A stretch of 64,000 bases of DNA from Streptomyces sp. NBC_00353 (GCF_036108815.1 NZ_CP107985.1:6445501-6509500), one strand, 5' to 3'. Shown: positions 16,628 through 25,862, numbered from the stretch's first letter. Translations and numbers: made by a program. Notes: generated by a model not told the origin, from the sequence alone.

Positions 16628-18457
16628 CTACTCGACCGTGACGGACTTCGCGAGGTTCCGCGGCTTGTCGATGTCGCGGCCCATGGCCAGCGCCGTGTGG
16701 TACGCGAAGAGCTGGAGCGGGATGCCCATCAGGATCGGGTCCAGCTCGTTCTCGTTCTTCGGTACGACGATGGTGTGGTCGGCCTTCTCCTGCACCTGGT
16801 GGGCGACCGCGAGGATCCGGCCGCTGCGGGCCTTGATCTCCTCCATCGCGGCGCGGTTCTTCTCCAGCAGCTCGTCGTCCGGCACGATCGCGACCGTCGG
16901 CATCGCGGGCTCGATCAAGGCCAGCGGGCCGTGCTTCAGCTCGGACGCCGGGTAGGCCTCGGCGTGGATGTACGAGACCTCCTTGAGCTTCAGCGAGGCC
17001 TCACGGGCGACGGGGTAGCCGCGCACCCGGCCGATGAACATCATCGACTTGGCGTCCGCGTACTCCGCGGCCAGCTTCTTGATCTCGTCCTCGTTCTCGA
17101 GGATCTCGGTGATCTGGGCGGGCAGCCTGCGCAGACCCTCGATGATCCGCTTGCCGTCGGCGACCGACAGGTCGCGGATCCGGCCGAGGTGCAGGGCGAG
17201 CAGTGCGAACGCGACCACCGTATTGGTGAAGCACTTGGTGGAGACGACACAGACCTCGGGGCCCGCGTGGACGTACGTACCGCCGTCGGCCTCCCGGGCG
17301 ATCGCCGAGCCGACCACGTTGACCACGCCGAGGACGCGGGCGCCCTTGCGCTTGAGCTCCTGGACGGCGGCCAGTACGTCGTAGGTCTCGCCGGACTGGG
17401 AGACCGCGACGTACAGGGTGTCGGGGTCGACGACCGGGTTGCGGTAGCGGAACTCGGAGGCGGGTTCGGCGTCCGCGGGGATACGGGCCAGCTCCTCGAT
17501 CAGCTGGGCGCCGATCTGGCCCGCGTGGTACGAGGTGCCGCAGCCCAGGATCTTGATCCGGCGGACCCCGCGCGCCTCGCGGGCGTCCAGGTTGAGACCG
17601 CCCAGGTGGACGGTGGAGAACCGGTCGTCGATCCGGCCGCGCAGCACCCGGTCGACGGCGTCGGCCTGCTCGGAGATCTCCTTGTGCATGTACGTGTCGT
17701 GGCCGCCCATGTCGTACGACTCGGCCTCCCACTCCACGGTGGTCGGCGTGGCCGTCGTGCTGGAGCCCTCGGTGGTGTACGTACGGAAGTCGTCGGCCTT
17801 GAGGGTGGCCATCTCGCCGTCGTCGAGGGTGACGACCTGGCGGGTGTGGGTGACCAGCGCGGCGACGTCGGAGGCGACGAACATCTCCTTCTCGCCGATG
17901 CCGAGGACGACCGGGGAGCCGTTGCGGGCGACGACGATGCGGTCGTTGAAGTCGGCGTGCATGACGGCGATGCCGTACGTGCCCTCGATCGAGCGCAGGG
18001 CCTCGCGGACCTTCTCCTCCAGAGTGTCCGCCTGCGCGCGGGCGACCAGGTGGACCAGTACCTCGGTGTCGGTCTCGGAGAGGAAGACGACGCCGTCGGC
18101 GACGAGCTTCGCACGGAGCTCGGAGGCGTTGTCGATGATGCCGTTGTGGACGACGGCGACCTTGTGGTCGGCGTCCAGGTGCGGGTGCGCGTTCTCGTCG
18201 CTCGGGGCGCCGTGGGTGGCCCAGCGGGTGTGGGCGATACCGGTGGTGCCGGTGAAGCGCTTGGGGATACGGGACTCCAGCTCGCGGACCCGGCCCTTCG
18301 CCTTGACCATCTTCAGCGCGGCGGGCTTCCCGGCCGACGCCTTGCCTGTGATGACGATGCCCGCGGAGTCGTAACCCCGGTACTCCAGCCGCTGCAGACC
18401 TTCCAGCAGCAGCGGAGCCACGTCACGCTTCCCGATGTATCCGACGATTCCGCACAT
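16628..18457 (-). CDS. glmS: Glutamine-fructose-6-phosphate aminotransferase (isomerizing)
   Basis: The enzyme makes glucosamine-6-phosphate from fructose-6-phosphate and glutamine, the first step to UDP-GlcNAc. At 609 residues it has the usual length. Residues 1-220 are the Ntn glutaminase domain, with nucleophile Cys2 exposed after Met removal (MCGIVGYIG), plus THGAPSDENAHPH and HNGIIDN. Two SIS sugar-isomerase domains follow (LGCGTSYHAG, SQSGETYDV, FIGRVRGYPVAREASLKLKE), ending in the typical DxPRNLAKSVTVE. Streptomyces often carry two glmS genes; this one is probably the copy near the des region. A small conserved gene lies 44 bases upstream. Confidence 0.95.
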   Translation of the reverse strand: MCGIVGYIGKRDVAPLLLEGLQRLEYRGYDSAGIVITGKASAGKPAALKMVKAKGRVRELESRIPKRFTGTTGIAHTRWATHGAPSDENAHPHLDADHKVAVVHNGIIDNASELRAKLVADGVVFLSETDTEVLVHLVARAQADTLEEKVREALRSIEGTYGIAVMHADFNDRIVVARNGSPVVLGIGEKEMFVASDVAALVTHTRQVVTLDDGEMATLKADDFRTYTTEGSSTTATPTTVEWEAESYDMGGHDTYMHKEISEQADAVDRVLRGRIDDRFSTVHLGGLNLDAREARGVRRIKILGCGTSYHAGQIGAQLIEELARIPADAEPASEFRYRNPVVDPDTLYVAVSQSGETYDVLAAVQELKRKGARVLGVVNVVGSAIAREADGGTYVHAGPEVCVVSTKCFTNTVVAFALLALHLGRIRDLSVADGKRIIEGLRRLPAQITEILENEDEIKKLAAEYADAKSMMFIGRVRGYPVAREASLKLKEVSYIHAEAYPASELKHGPLALIEPAMPTVAIVPDDELLEKNRAAMEEIKARSGRILAVAHQVQEKADHTIVVPKNENELDPILMGIPLQLFAYHTALAMGRDIDKPRNLAKSVTVE

Positions 18458-18501
18458 ATGGTCTCTGCCCCTCCATCGACGTACTTGTGAGTGCCCGTTG
18501 T

Positions 18502-18921
18502 TCAGCCGTAGACGATGCGGCGCAGCTGGCGGAGCGACAGCTCCGGTGGCGCGACCGCCCGGTGCGGCAGCTCGGCCGCGATCCGTTCGAAGATCTCCGT
18601 GTTCACCAGGCCGCCGGACTGCAGTTCCCGGTGGCGGCGGCGCACGAAGTCGTCGGTCGTCTCGTCGAAGTACGCCAGCACGTCGAGGATCACCCGGGCT
18701 GCTTCCCCGCGCTGAAGCGAGGTGGAGCGCACCAGGTGATCGATGAGGTCGTCATGCGACGGACGGCGTTCGAGCACTCGTCGATATTGCGGTGGATGAA
18801 GGCCGTACGCAACAATTCTGCCCGATTTCGGGCAGGCGTGAGTGCAATTGCACTCCCCGGGGCGCCCTGGGTGGCGTCGAGGGAGCTCGAAATCGCTCCG
18901 TGTGATCGCGACGTTGCTCAT
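18502..18921 (-). CDS. Small conserved protein upstream of glmS, unknown function
   Basis: No family was recognised. The ORF from ATG 18921 encodes 139 residues, but the first 48 (including CNCTHAC) look atypical. A GTG at 18777 would give a 91-residue protein starting VLERRPSHDDLIDHLVRS, whose body (GEAARVILDVLAYFDETTDDFVRRRHREL ... EIFERIAAELPHRAV) reads as well-formed helices with GC-rich third positions. The short form is therefore likely. It is co-directional with glmS and 44 bases before it, so they may share a transcript. It could modulate GlmS or the wall, but nothing in the sequence shows that. Confidence 0.55.
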   Translation of the reverse strand: MSNVAITRSDFELPRRHPGRPGECNCTHACPKSGRIVAYGLHPPQYRRVLERRPSHDDLIDHLVRSTSLQRGEAARVILDVLAYFDETTDDFVRRRHRELQSGGLVNTEIFERIAAELPHRAVAPPELSLRQLRRIVYG

Positions 18922-19000
18922 GGTCGCTGCAGGGTCCGGGCCCCTTCCCGACCGGATGATTTCCGCCGTACGTCAGATTCCGTCGGCCGCAAAAGGGGGA

Positions 19001-19021
19001 AGTGGTCTACACCTTGACCAC
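19001..19021. promoter_or_regulatory. DasR-like operator upstream of the hexosaminidase gene
   Basis: AGTGGTCTACACC begins a match of 12 of 16 positions to the DasR (GlcNAc-responsive GntR) consensus ACTGGTCTAGACCACT. GTGGTC (19002-19007) and GACCAC (19016-19021) are perfect inverted half-sites 8 bases apart, so spacing is wider than normal. It lies 56 bases before the start codon of a chitin-sugar gene, a plausible target. Confidence 0.45.
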
Positions 19022-19076
19022 GCGTGGGCCGCACGATACGCATGGTGATGGTTCGTTTCTCAGGAGATCCACAGGT

Positions 19077-20741
19077 GTGAACCCGTCGAAAGGGACCCGG
19101 CTTGTGAGACTGCACAGGACACAGCGCACCGCCCTTCCCCGTCTTCTCGGCTCGCTGCTGCTCGTCACAGCGGCCGGTATCTCCAGTGCCGGCGCGGCTC
19201 CGGGAGCGGCGGCGGCGAGCATCGGCCCGACCGCCTCCGCCGCGCCCCGTCCGCTCGGGCAGATCGTGCCCGCCCCCGCCGAAGCGAGGGCGGGCGGATC
19301 CCCGTACGTCATCACCGCGGGAACGAAGATCCGCATCGACCACGGCTCCAGCGAGGCCCGGAAGATCGGCGACTATCTGGCGGGCGTGCTGCGCCCCTCC
19401 ACCGGGTACGCCCTGCCGGTCACCGGCAGCGGCGGCAGCGACGGCATCCGGCTGCGGCTCGGCTCCCACAACAGCAAGCTGGGCGCGGAGGGCTACACGC
19501 TGAAGTCCGGCCGCGGATCCGTCACCATCACCGCGCGCCGCCCGGCAGGACTCTTCCACGGAGTTCAGACACTGCGTCAGCTGCTCCCGGCCGATGTGGA
19601 GAAGAAGAGCCGTCAGGCGGGCCCCTGGAAGGTTGCGGGCGGCACGGTCACGGACGCGCCGCGCTATGCGTACCGCGGCGCGATGCTCGATGTCTCCCGG
19701 CACTTCTTCTCCGTCACCGAGGTCAAGCGCTACATCGACCAGCTGGCCCTCTACAAGATGAACAAATTCCATCTGCATCTCTCCGACGACCAGGGCTGGC
19801 GCATCGCCATAGATTCCTGGCCGCGGCTCGCCACGTACGGCGGGCAGACGGAGGTCGGCGGTGGAGCCGGCGGCTACTACACGAAGAGCGACTACAAGGA
19901 GATCATCCGCTACGCGGCCTCGCGCTATCTGGAGGTCGTGCCGGAGATCGATCTGCCGGGCCACACGAACGCGGCACTCGCCTCGTACGCCGAGCTGAAC
20001 TGCAACGGCGTCGCGCCGCCGCTCTACACCGGCACGAACGTCGGTTTCAGCTCGCTGTGCGCGCCGAAGGCCATCACCTACGACTTCGTGAACGACGTGG
20101 TCCGTGAGCTGGCCGCGCTCACCCCCGGCAAGTACCTCCACATCGGCGGCGACGAGGCGCATTCCACCAGCCACGACGACTATGTGGCGTTCATGAACAA
20201 GGCGCAGGCCATCGTCGGCAAGTACGGCAAGACCGTGGTCGGCTGGCACCAGCTGACCGGGGCCACGCCGGTCGCGGGGGCGGTCGCCCAGTACTGGGGT
20301 TACGACGAGACGGGTGCCGCCGAGCGCAAGCAGGTGGCGGACGCCGCGAAGAACGGCACGAAGCTGGTGCTGTCCCCGGCGGACCGGCTCTATCTCGACA
20401 TGAAGTACAACAAGGACACCGCGCTGGGGCTGGCCTGGGCCGGCTATGTCGAGGTGCAGCGTTCGTACGACTGGAACCCCGGCACGTATCTCGAGGGCGC
20501 CCCGGAGAGCTCCGTCCTCGGTGTCGAGGCGCCGATCTGGTCGGAGACGCTGACCAACAGCGACGAGATCGAGCAGATGGCGTTCCCGCGGCTGCCGGGC
20601 GTCGCGGAGCTGGGCTGGTCGCCGGCGGCCACGCATGACTGGGACGCGTACAAGGTGCGGCTGGCCGCTCAGGGCCCGAGGTTCTCGGCGCTGGGGATCG
20701 ACTACTACCGGTCGGCGCAGGTGCCGTGGCCCGCGAAGTGA
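19077..20741 (+). CDS. Secreted beta-N-acetylhexosaminidase (GH20)
   Basis: The enzyme removes terminal GlcNAc from chito-oligosaccharides outside the cell. GTG 19077 follows AGGAGA at 9 bases and starts a 554-residue protein; GTG 19104 is an alternative. A signal peptide (LLGSLLLVTAAGISSAGAAPG) is followed by the GH20 N-terminal domain and a catalytic barrel: DVSRHFFSVTEVKRYIDQLA, HLHLSDDQGWRI, EIDLPGHTNAAL, and the catalytic pair Asp359-Glu360 in HIGGDEAHS. PIWSETLTN and ELGWSP complete the active site. A DasR-like site upstream and the nearby chitinase and glmS genes fit GlcNAc metabolism. Confidence 0.93.
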   Translation: MNPSKGTRLVRLHRTQRTALPRLLGSLLLVTAAGISSAGAAPGAAAASIGPTASAAPRPLGQIVPAPAEARAGGSPYVITAGTKIRIDHGSSEARKIGDYLAGVLRPSTGYALPVTGSGGSDGIRLRLGSHNSKLGAEGYTLKSGRGSVTITARRPAGLFHGVQTLRQLLPADVEKKSRQAGPWKVAGGTVTDAPRYAYRGAMLDVSRHFFSVTEVKRYIDQLALYKMNKFHLHLSDDQGWRIAIDSWPRLATYGGQTEVGGGAGGYYTKSDYKEIIRYAASRYLEVVPEIDLPGHTNAALASYAELNCNGVAPPLYTGTNVGFSSLCAPKAITYDFVNDVVRELAALTPGKYLHIGGDEAHSTSHDDYVAFMNKAQAIVGKYGKTVVGWHQLTGATPVAGAVAQYWGYDETGAAERKQVADAAKNGTKLVLSPADRLYLDMKYNKDTALGLAWAGYVEVQRSYDWNPGTYLEGAPESSVLGVEAPIWSETLTNSDEIEQMAFPRLPGVAELGWSPAATHDWDAYKVRLAAQGPRFSALGIDYYRSAQVPWPAK

Positions 20742-20779
20742 GGTGACCGGGCGGTCCGGCTGACGCCTCTGTCCTCGAT

Positions 20780-20821
20780 GATCACCGGACGGGCCCGATT
20801 CTTCGGGCCCGTCCGGCGATC
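20780..20821. terminator. Bidirectional terminator between hexosaminidase and desD
   Basis: A 14-bp core stem (20785-20798 with 20803-20816) plus a 4-bp outer extension across one mismatch, with a 4-base loop, lies between convergent genes. Confidence 0.85.
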
Positions 20822-20832
20822 GGGGCAACGAT

Positions 20833-22608
20833 CTAGAACCCCGCGATCGGGTTCCTCAGGGTGCCGATCAGTTGCAGTGCCCCCGACGGGTCCGTGAGGT
20901 CGACCATCTGCTTGTTGTTGCGCAGCTGCAGCCGGTTCAGGCAGGACAGCGCGAACTCGTCGGTGAACATGTCGTACTGCTTGAACTTGTCGGCGAGCTG
21001 CGGCACCGACTCCTGGTAGCCGGACACGCACTCGGCGACCGTCCGCCAGAAGGTGTCCTCGTCGAGGACCGACTCGGTGGCGAGCCCGGCGGCCAGGAAG
21101 CGGAAGAAGCAGTCGAAGACGTCGGTGAACACCGACAGCAGTTTCATGTCGTCGGGGACCTCGGCGCGGATCCGCTCGACCTGCGGCGGCAGCACCGCGT
21201 CCGGGTCCATGACCGCGATCTCCTCGGCGATGTCCTTGAACACCGTGCGGGTGACGACCCCGTCCTCGACGACCAGGATGACGTTCTCGCCGTGCGGCAT
21301 GTACACCAGGTCGTACGCGTAGAAGCTGTGCAGCACCGGCACCAGATAGGCGTCCAGATAGCGTCGCAGCCACGCGGCGGGTGCCAGTCCCGATTCGGCG
21401 ATCAGCGCGCCCGCGACGGAGTTGCCCTCGTGGTCGGTGTGGACGAGCGAGGCCATGGTCGCGACCCGTTCGCCGGCTGCCAGGCCCGGCACCGGGCTCT
21501 CCCGCCAGAGCGCGGCGAGCATTTTCAGGTACGGGGAGCCCTTGGCGGTGGCCGCCTCGTACGCCCGGTGGTGGTAGCCGATGGCCGCCCGCTCCCGGAT
21601 GATCGAGAACCGCGCCGCGCGCAGCACCTCGTCGCGCTCTATCAGCCCGGCGAGCCAGTCGTTGATCGCGGGCGTCGCTTCCATGTACGCGGCGGAGAGC
21701 CCGCGCATGAAGCCCATGTTGAGGACGGACAGCGCCGTCTTGACGTAGTGCTTGTCCGGGTTGCTGGTGTTGAAGAACGTGCGGATCGACTGCTGGGCGA
21801 GGTAGCTGTCGTCGCCCTCCCCGAGGCAGATCAGATGGTGCTGGGCGAGTTCTCCGGCGAAGGTGACGGCCAGCTTGTTCCACCACTGCCAGGGGTGGAC
21901 GGGGATCAGCAGGTAGTCGTCGAGGTCGAGACCGAGGCCGGTCATCGTGGCCGCGAACCGGGCCCGGGTCTCCTCGCTCAGTTCTCCGGCGATCAGCGTG
22001 GGGTAGTCGAGACCGGCGCCCGCTGTGAAGGTGGCGCGGTCGCGGCGGGCGGCGAGCCAGACCAGCCGGATCTCGCTCGCCGCCTCGGGGGCGTACGCGC
22101 GGTACTCGTCGACACCGAAGCCGAGCCGTCCGTTGTTGGCGACGAAGCAGGGGTGGCCCTCGGTCATGCCCGTCTCGATCGCCTGGAAGCCGGCGGCGAC
22201 GAGCTCGGCGGAGGTCACCGGCTCCTTGGTCAGTTTGTACGCGGTTCCGGCCAGCGTGGAGGAGATCTCCTCCAGGTAGACCGGCAGGATCTCCGCCGAG
22301 AGGCCGAGCGTCTCGCGCAGTTCGATGAAGAACTCCAGCGCGTCCAGGGGGAGTTCCTGGCCGTGCCGGTGGCGGGTGACGGATGCCGCGTCGATCTGCC
22401 AGTGGTCGAGCGCGAAGAGCCGGGCGGTGAAGCGGTACTCGGTCGCCGTGTCGTCGCTGTGTACGGCATAGCGGTCGCCCCCGAGCGGTTCGGGGGTCAG
22501 CAGCCGCTCATGGGCGAACTCGGCGAGAGCCTTGCGGATGAGCTGCCGGTTGGCGGAGGCCCAGTGTGCGGGGGTGAGGTGCGCGACGGCGTCTGTGGTC
22601 GTGGTCAT
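20833..22608 (-). CDS. desD: Desferrioxamine siderophore synthetase (NIS synthetase)
   Basis: DesD joins and cyclises N-hydroxy-N-succinyl-cadaverine units into desferrioxamine E, using ATP. The 591-residue protein shows IucA/IucC family features: GHPCFVANNGRLGFG (ATP-phosphate loop), LIPVHPWQWWNKL, SIRTFFN and the FhuF-like C-terminal segment YMPHGENVILVVEDG. Its start overlaps the desC stop by 4 bases. It is the last gene of desABCD and is followed by a terminator shared with the hexosaminidase gene. Confidence 0.95.
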   Translation of the reverse strand: MTTTTDAVAHLTPAHWASANRQLIRKALAEFAHERLLTPEPLGGDRYAVHSDDTATEYRFTARLFALDHWQIDAASVTRHRHGQELPLDALEFFIELRETLGLSAEILPVYLEEISSTLAGTAYKLTKEPVTSAELVAAGFQAIETGMTEGHPCFVANNGRLGFGVDEYRAYAPEAASEIRLVWLAARRDRATFTAGAGLDYPTLIAGELSEETRARFAATMTGLGLDLDDYLLIPVHPWQWWNKLAVTFAGELAQHHLICLGEGDDSYLAQQSIRTFFNTSNPDKHYVKTALSVLNMGFMRGLSAAYMEATPAINDWLAGLIERDEVLRAARFSIIRERAAIGYHHRAYEAATAKGSPYLKMLAALWRESPVPGLAAGERVATMASLVHTDHEGNSVAGALIAESGLAPAAWLRRYLDAYLVPVLHSFYAYDLVYMPHGENVILVVEDGVVTRTVFKDIAEEIAVMDPDAVLPPQVERIRAEVPDDMKLLSVFTDVFDCFFRFLAAGLATESVLDEDTFWRTVAECVSGYQESVPQLADKFKQYDMFTDEFALSCLNRLQLRNNKQMVDLTDPSGALQLIGTLRNPIAGF

Positions 22609-23156
22609 CGGGCGGTCCCTTCGCGCCGAGCGGCCTCGAACTGCTCCCGGGTGCAGGCGCTGAGCAGGGCGGTCTTCTCCGGCTTGGTGATCTCCCGGAG
22701 AACCTCGAAGCCGACGGCCTTGTTGAGTGCGTGCACCGCGCTGTTGCGTACGTCCGGCTCGACGACGACACGGCGTACCGACGGGTCGGCGAAGAGTGTC
22801 TCCATCACGGCGGTGATCACGGCGCGGGTGAAGCCGTGCAGCGGGGTGTCGGACGGGGCTACCAGGAAGTGCATACCGATGTCGCCGGGCTCGGCCTCGT
22901 ACAGGCCCTTGAGCTCCACCTCGGTGGGGTCGTACCGCTCCATCAGGAAGGCGGGCTCACCGTTGCGCAGTCCTATGAACGCGTCGTGGTGCGGGTGGGC
23001 GGCGATCGCCATGTACTCCCTCTCGACGTCCTCGAGCCTGGCGTCGCCCATCAGCCAGAAGGAGGCCTTGGGGTGGGTGACCCAGCCGTGCACCATCTCG
23101 GCGTCGGCGAGAGGGGCGAGGGCGCGGACCGTGAAGGTGCCGAGGTCGGTGGTCAT
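22605..23156 (-). CDS. desC: Desferrioxamine biosynthesis acyltransferase
   Basis: DesC acylates N-hydroxycadaverine with succinyl-CoA, or acetyl-CoA for the B type. The 183-residue protein is a GNAT-like siderophore acyltransferase (GxHFLVxP and TLFADPSVRRVVVEPDVRNSAVHALNKAVGFE regions). It resembles the C-terminal half of IucB-type proteins. ATG 23156 and the stop overlap desB and desD by 4 bases each, so translation is tightly coupled. Confidence 0.92.
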   Translation of the reverse strand: MTTDLGTFTVRALAPLADAEMVHGWVTHPKASFWLMGDARLEDVEREYMAIAAHPHHDAFIGLRNGEPAFLMERYDPTEVELKGLYEAEPGDIGMHFLVAPSDTPLHGFTRAVITAVMETLFADPSVRRVVVEPDVRNSAVHALNKAVGFEVLREITKPEKTALLSACTREQFEAARREGTAR

Positions 23157-24430
23157 ACGGCGAACTCCTGGAAGGCGATGGACTTCTCGACCGGGTAGTA
23201 CTCACGGCCGAGCAGTTCGCCGATGATGTACGCGTTGCGGTAGGCACCCATGCCCAGGTCGGGCGAGGTGATCGAGTGGGTGTGCGTGCCCGCGTTCTGA
23301 AGGAAGACGCCGCGCCCGGTGGTGTCGATGGAGTAGTTGCGGGCCACGTCGAAGCGGCCCCGGCTGTCGTGGCGCAGCCGGTCGGTGATCGGCTCCAGGA
23401 AGGCGGGCGGGGTGTAGCGGTAGCCGGTGGCGAGGATCAGGCCCTCGGTGTCGAGGGTGTAGTCCTTGCCCTGCTCCTCCTGGCGCAGGGCAAGGGTGTA
23501 CGTACCGCTGGACTCCTCGTAGCTCGCACTGTTCAAAGCGGAGTTGGTCAGGAGCCGGGTGGGGACGGGGCCGGGCAGGTTCTTCTGGTAGAGCAGATCG
23601 AAGATCGCGTCGATCAGCTCCGAGTCGATGCCCTTGAAGAGGCCCTTCTGGCCGGACTCCAGCCCGTAGCGGGTCTGCTCGGGCAGCGCGTGGAAGTAGT
23701 CGATGTACTCCGGGGAGGTCATCTCCAGCGTCAGCTTGGTGTACTCCAGCGGGAAGAACCGCGGTGAACGTGTCACCCAGTTCAGCCGGTAGCCGTGCAC
23801 ATCGATCTCGGAGAGCAGGTCGTAGTAGATCTCCGCCGCGCTCTGCCCGCTGCCGACGAGGGTGATGGACTTCTTCGCCTGAAGGGCGGCTTTTCCGTCC
23901 AGGTAGCGGGAGTTGTGCAGGAAGTCGCCGCCCAGGTCCTGGCAGGCCTCCGGAATGTACGCGGGGGTCCCCGTGCCGAGCACCAGATGCCTGGCGCGGA
24001 AGAGACCACCGTCGGCGGTGGCCACGGTGTAAAGGGCGGTGTTCTCGTCGTACGTGACGGACTCGACGGTCTCGTTGAAGCGGACGCTGCTCAGTTTGGC
24101 GGCGGCCCACCGGCAGTAGTCGTTGTACTCGGTCCGCAGCGGGTAGAAGTTCTCCCGGATGTAGAAGGAGTACAGCCGGCCGCGTTCCTTGAGGTAGTTG
24201 AGGAAGGAGTACGGCGAGGTGGGGTCGGCCATCGTCACCAGGTCCGACATGAACGGCGTCTGGAGATGGGCGCCTTCGAGGAACATCCCGGCGTGCCACT
24301 CGAAGTCCGGCTTGGACTCCAGGAACACACCGCTGAGTTCGTCGATGGGCTCGGTCAGGCAGGCGAGGCCGAGATTGAACGGGCCGAGGCCGATCCCGAT
24401 GAAGTCGTGGGGGTCAGGAAGCGCGGTCAA
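23153..24430 (-). CDS. desB: Cadaverine N-monooxygenase
   Basis: DesB N-hydroxylates cadaverine using FAD, NADPH and O2. The 425-residue protein has the FAD-binding IGIGLGPFNLGLACL near the N-terminus, the NADPH-binding LVGSGQSAAEIYYDLL and the D/L-ATGY motif LILATGYRYTPP, as in lysine/ornithine N-monooxygenases. The only reasonable start is TTG at 24430, with GGGAG six bases upstream. It overlaps the 3' end of desA by 17 bases. A TTG start here may set a lower translation rate relative to desA. Confidence 0.94.
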   Translation of the reverse strand: MTALPDPHDFIGIGLGPFNLGLACLTEPIDELSGVFLESKPDFEWHAGMFLEGAHLQTPFMSDLVTMADPTSPYSFLNYLKERGRLYSFYIRENFYPLRTEYNDYCRWAAAKLSSVRFNETVESVTYDENTALYTVATADGGLFRARHLVLGTGTPAYIPEACQDLGGDFLHNSRYLDGKAALQAKKSITLVGSGQSAAEIYYDLLSEIDVHGYRLNWVTRSPRFFPLEYTKLTLEMTSPEYIDYFHALPEQTRYGLESGQKGLFKGIDSELIDAIFDLLYQKNLPGPVPTRLLTNSALNSASYEESSGTYTLALRQEEQGKDYTLDTEGLILATGYRYTPPAFLEPITDRLRHDSRGRFDVARNYSIDTTGRGVFLQNAGTHTHSITSPDLGMGAYRNAYIIGELLGREYYPVEKSIAFQEFAV

Positions 24431-25862
24431 GGGAGTCTCCCAGGTACTGCTCGGCGTGGCCGGCGATCAGGTCGAGGACCGCGGCGATGTCCCGCGCGGT
24501 CGTTTCGGGGTTGAGCAGGGTGAATTTCAGGTACTGGCGACCGCCCACCTTGGTCCCGGCGACGACGGCCTCGCCGGAGGCGAAGAGAGCCTTGCGGGCG
24601 TAGAGGTTGGCCCGGTCGATCTCGGCGGGGGCGGTGACGGCGGCCGGGATGCAGCGGAACACCAGTGTGGACAGCTGCGGCTCGACGACGACGTCGAAGC
24701 GCGGGTCGGCGGTGAGCAGCCGCCAGCCCTCGGCGGCCAGGTCGCAGACCTCGTCGAAGAGTTCGCCGATGCCGTCCGCGCCCATGACGCGCAGGGTCAT
24801 CCACAGCTTGAGGGCGTCGAATCTGCGGGTGGTCTGCAGGGACTTGTCGACCTGGTTGGGGATGCGCTCCTCGGCCATCCGCTGCGGGTTGAGGTACTCC
24901 GCGTGGTACGTGGCGTGCCGCAGCGTCGCCCGGTCCCGGACCAGCACGGCCGAGGAACTCACGGGCTGGAAGAAGGACTTGTGGTAGTCCACGGTGACCG
25001 AGTCGGCGTGCTCGATGCCGTCGAGGAGGTGACGGCGCTCGCGCGAGGCCAGCAGTCCGCAGCCGTACGCGGCGTCGACATGCATCCAGGTGGAGAACTG
25101 CTCGCAGAGCGCGGCGATCTCGGGCAGCGGGTCGATGGAGCCGAAGTCCGTGGTGCCCGCGGTGGCGACGACCGCCATCGGGACGGCGCCCTCGGCGACG
25201 CACTGCTCGAGCGCGCGGGCGAGGGCCATGGTCTGCATGCGCTTGTTCTGGTCGACGGGGACGGAGACGACGGAGTCCGGTCCGAGGCCGAGGAGTTTCG
25301 CCGACTTCTGGACGCTGAAGTGGCTGCACTCGGAGGTGAAGATGCGCAGCCGGTTGAAGTGCTCCGGGCGGGACTTGGCCTCTTCGCGGGCGAGCAGCAG
25401 GGCCTGCAGGTTGGACTGTGTGCCGCCGCTGGTGAAGATGCCGTCGGCGGCCGGTCCGAGGCCGATCCGGGCCGCGGTCCAGTCGATCAGCCGGCGCTCG
25501 ATGAGGGTTCCGCCCGCGCTCTGGTCCCAGGTGTCCAGCGAGGAGTTGACGGCCGAGAGCACGGCCTCGCCGAGGACGGCGGGGATCACCACGGGGCAGT
25601 TGAGATGCCCCAGGTAGCGGGGGTGGTGGAAGTAGACGGCGTCACGGAGATAGACGCGGTCGAGCTCGTCGAGGGCGGCGGACGCATCGCCCAGCGGCCG
25701 GTCCAGATCGATCGCGTCGACGACCGGGGAGAGCTCGTCGACGGAGATCCCGGTGAACGGCCGGTCGGTGGCGGCGAGTTTGGCTGCGACCCGTTCGACT
25801 CCTGCGGTGACGGAGCGACGGTAGTGCTCCGCAGTTGTGTCATTGAGCAGGTGCGAACGCAT
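24414..25862 (-). CDS. desA: Lysine decarboxylase of desferrioxamine biosynthesis
   Basis: DesA converts lysine to cadaverine, the committed step. The 482-residue protein is a group II PLP decarboxylase: GIFTSGGTQSNLQALLLAR binds the cofactor phosphate, STWMHVDAAYGCG contains the PLP-contacting Asp, and the Schiff-base Lys is in VDYHKSFFQP. An iron box in its promoter 77 bases upstream indicates repression by an IdeR/DmdR-type regulator when iron is plentiful. It is first of the overlapping desABCD set. Confidence 0.95.
   Translation of the reverse strand: MRSHLLNDTTAEHYRRSVTAGVERVAAKLAATDRPFTGISVDELSPVVDAIDLDRPLGDASAALDELDRVYLRDAVYFHHPRYLGHLNCPVVIPAVLGEAVLSAVNSSLDTWDQSAGGTLIERRLIDWTAARIGLGPAADGIFTSGGTQSNLQALLLAREEAKSRPEHFNRLRIFTSECSHFSVQKSAKLLGLGPDSVVSVPVDQNKRMQTMALARALEQCVAEGAVPMAVVATAGTTDFGSIDPLPEIAALCEQFSTWMHVDAAYGCGLLASRERRHLLDGIEHADSVTVDYHKSFFQPVSSSAVLVRDRATLRHATYHAEYLNPQRMAEERIPNQVDKSLQTTRRFDALKLWMTLRVMGADGIGELFDEVCDLAAEGWRLLTADPRFDVVVEPQLSTLVFRCIPAAVTAPAEIDRANLYARKALFASGEAVVAGTKVGGRQYLKFTLLNPETTARDIAAVLDLIAGHAEQYLGDSLDRAS

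Noticed and set aside
18450..18470. TGGTCT near the glmS start as a DasR site
   Set aside because: Only about 10 of 16 consensus positions match and the right half-site is poor.
16586..18490. Open frame of 634 codons on the plus strand
   Set aside because: Exact shadow of glmS on the other strand.
18458..18501. glmS ribozyme/riboswitch upstream of glmS
   Set aside because: The 44-base spacer is too short to hold the ribozyme core.
20872..23226. Open frame of 784 codons on the plus strand
   Set aside because: It is antisense to desD and desC, and its translation has no family resemblance. Such shadows are normal in very GC-rich DNA.
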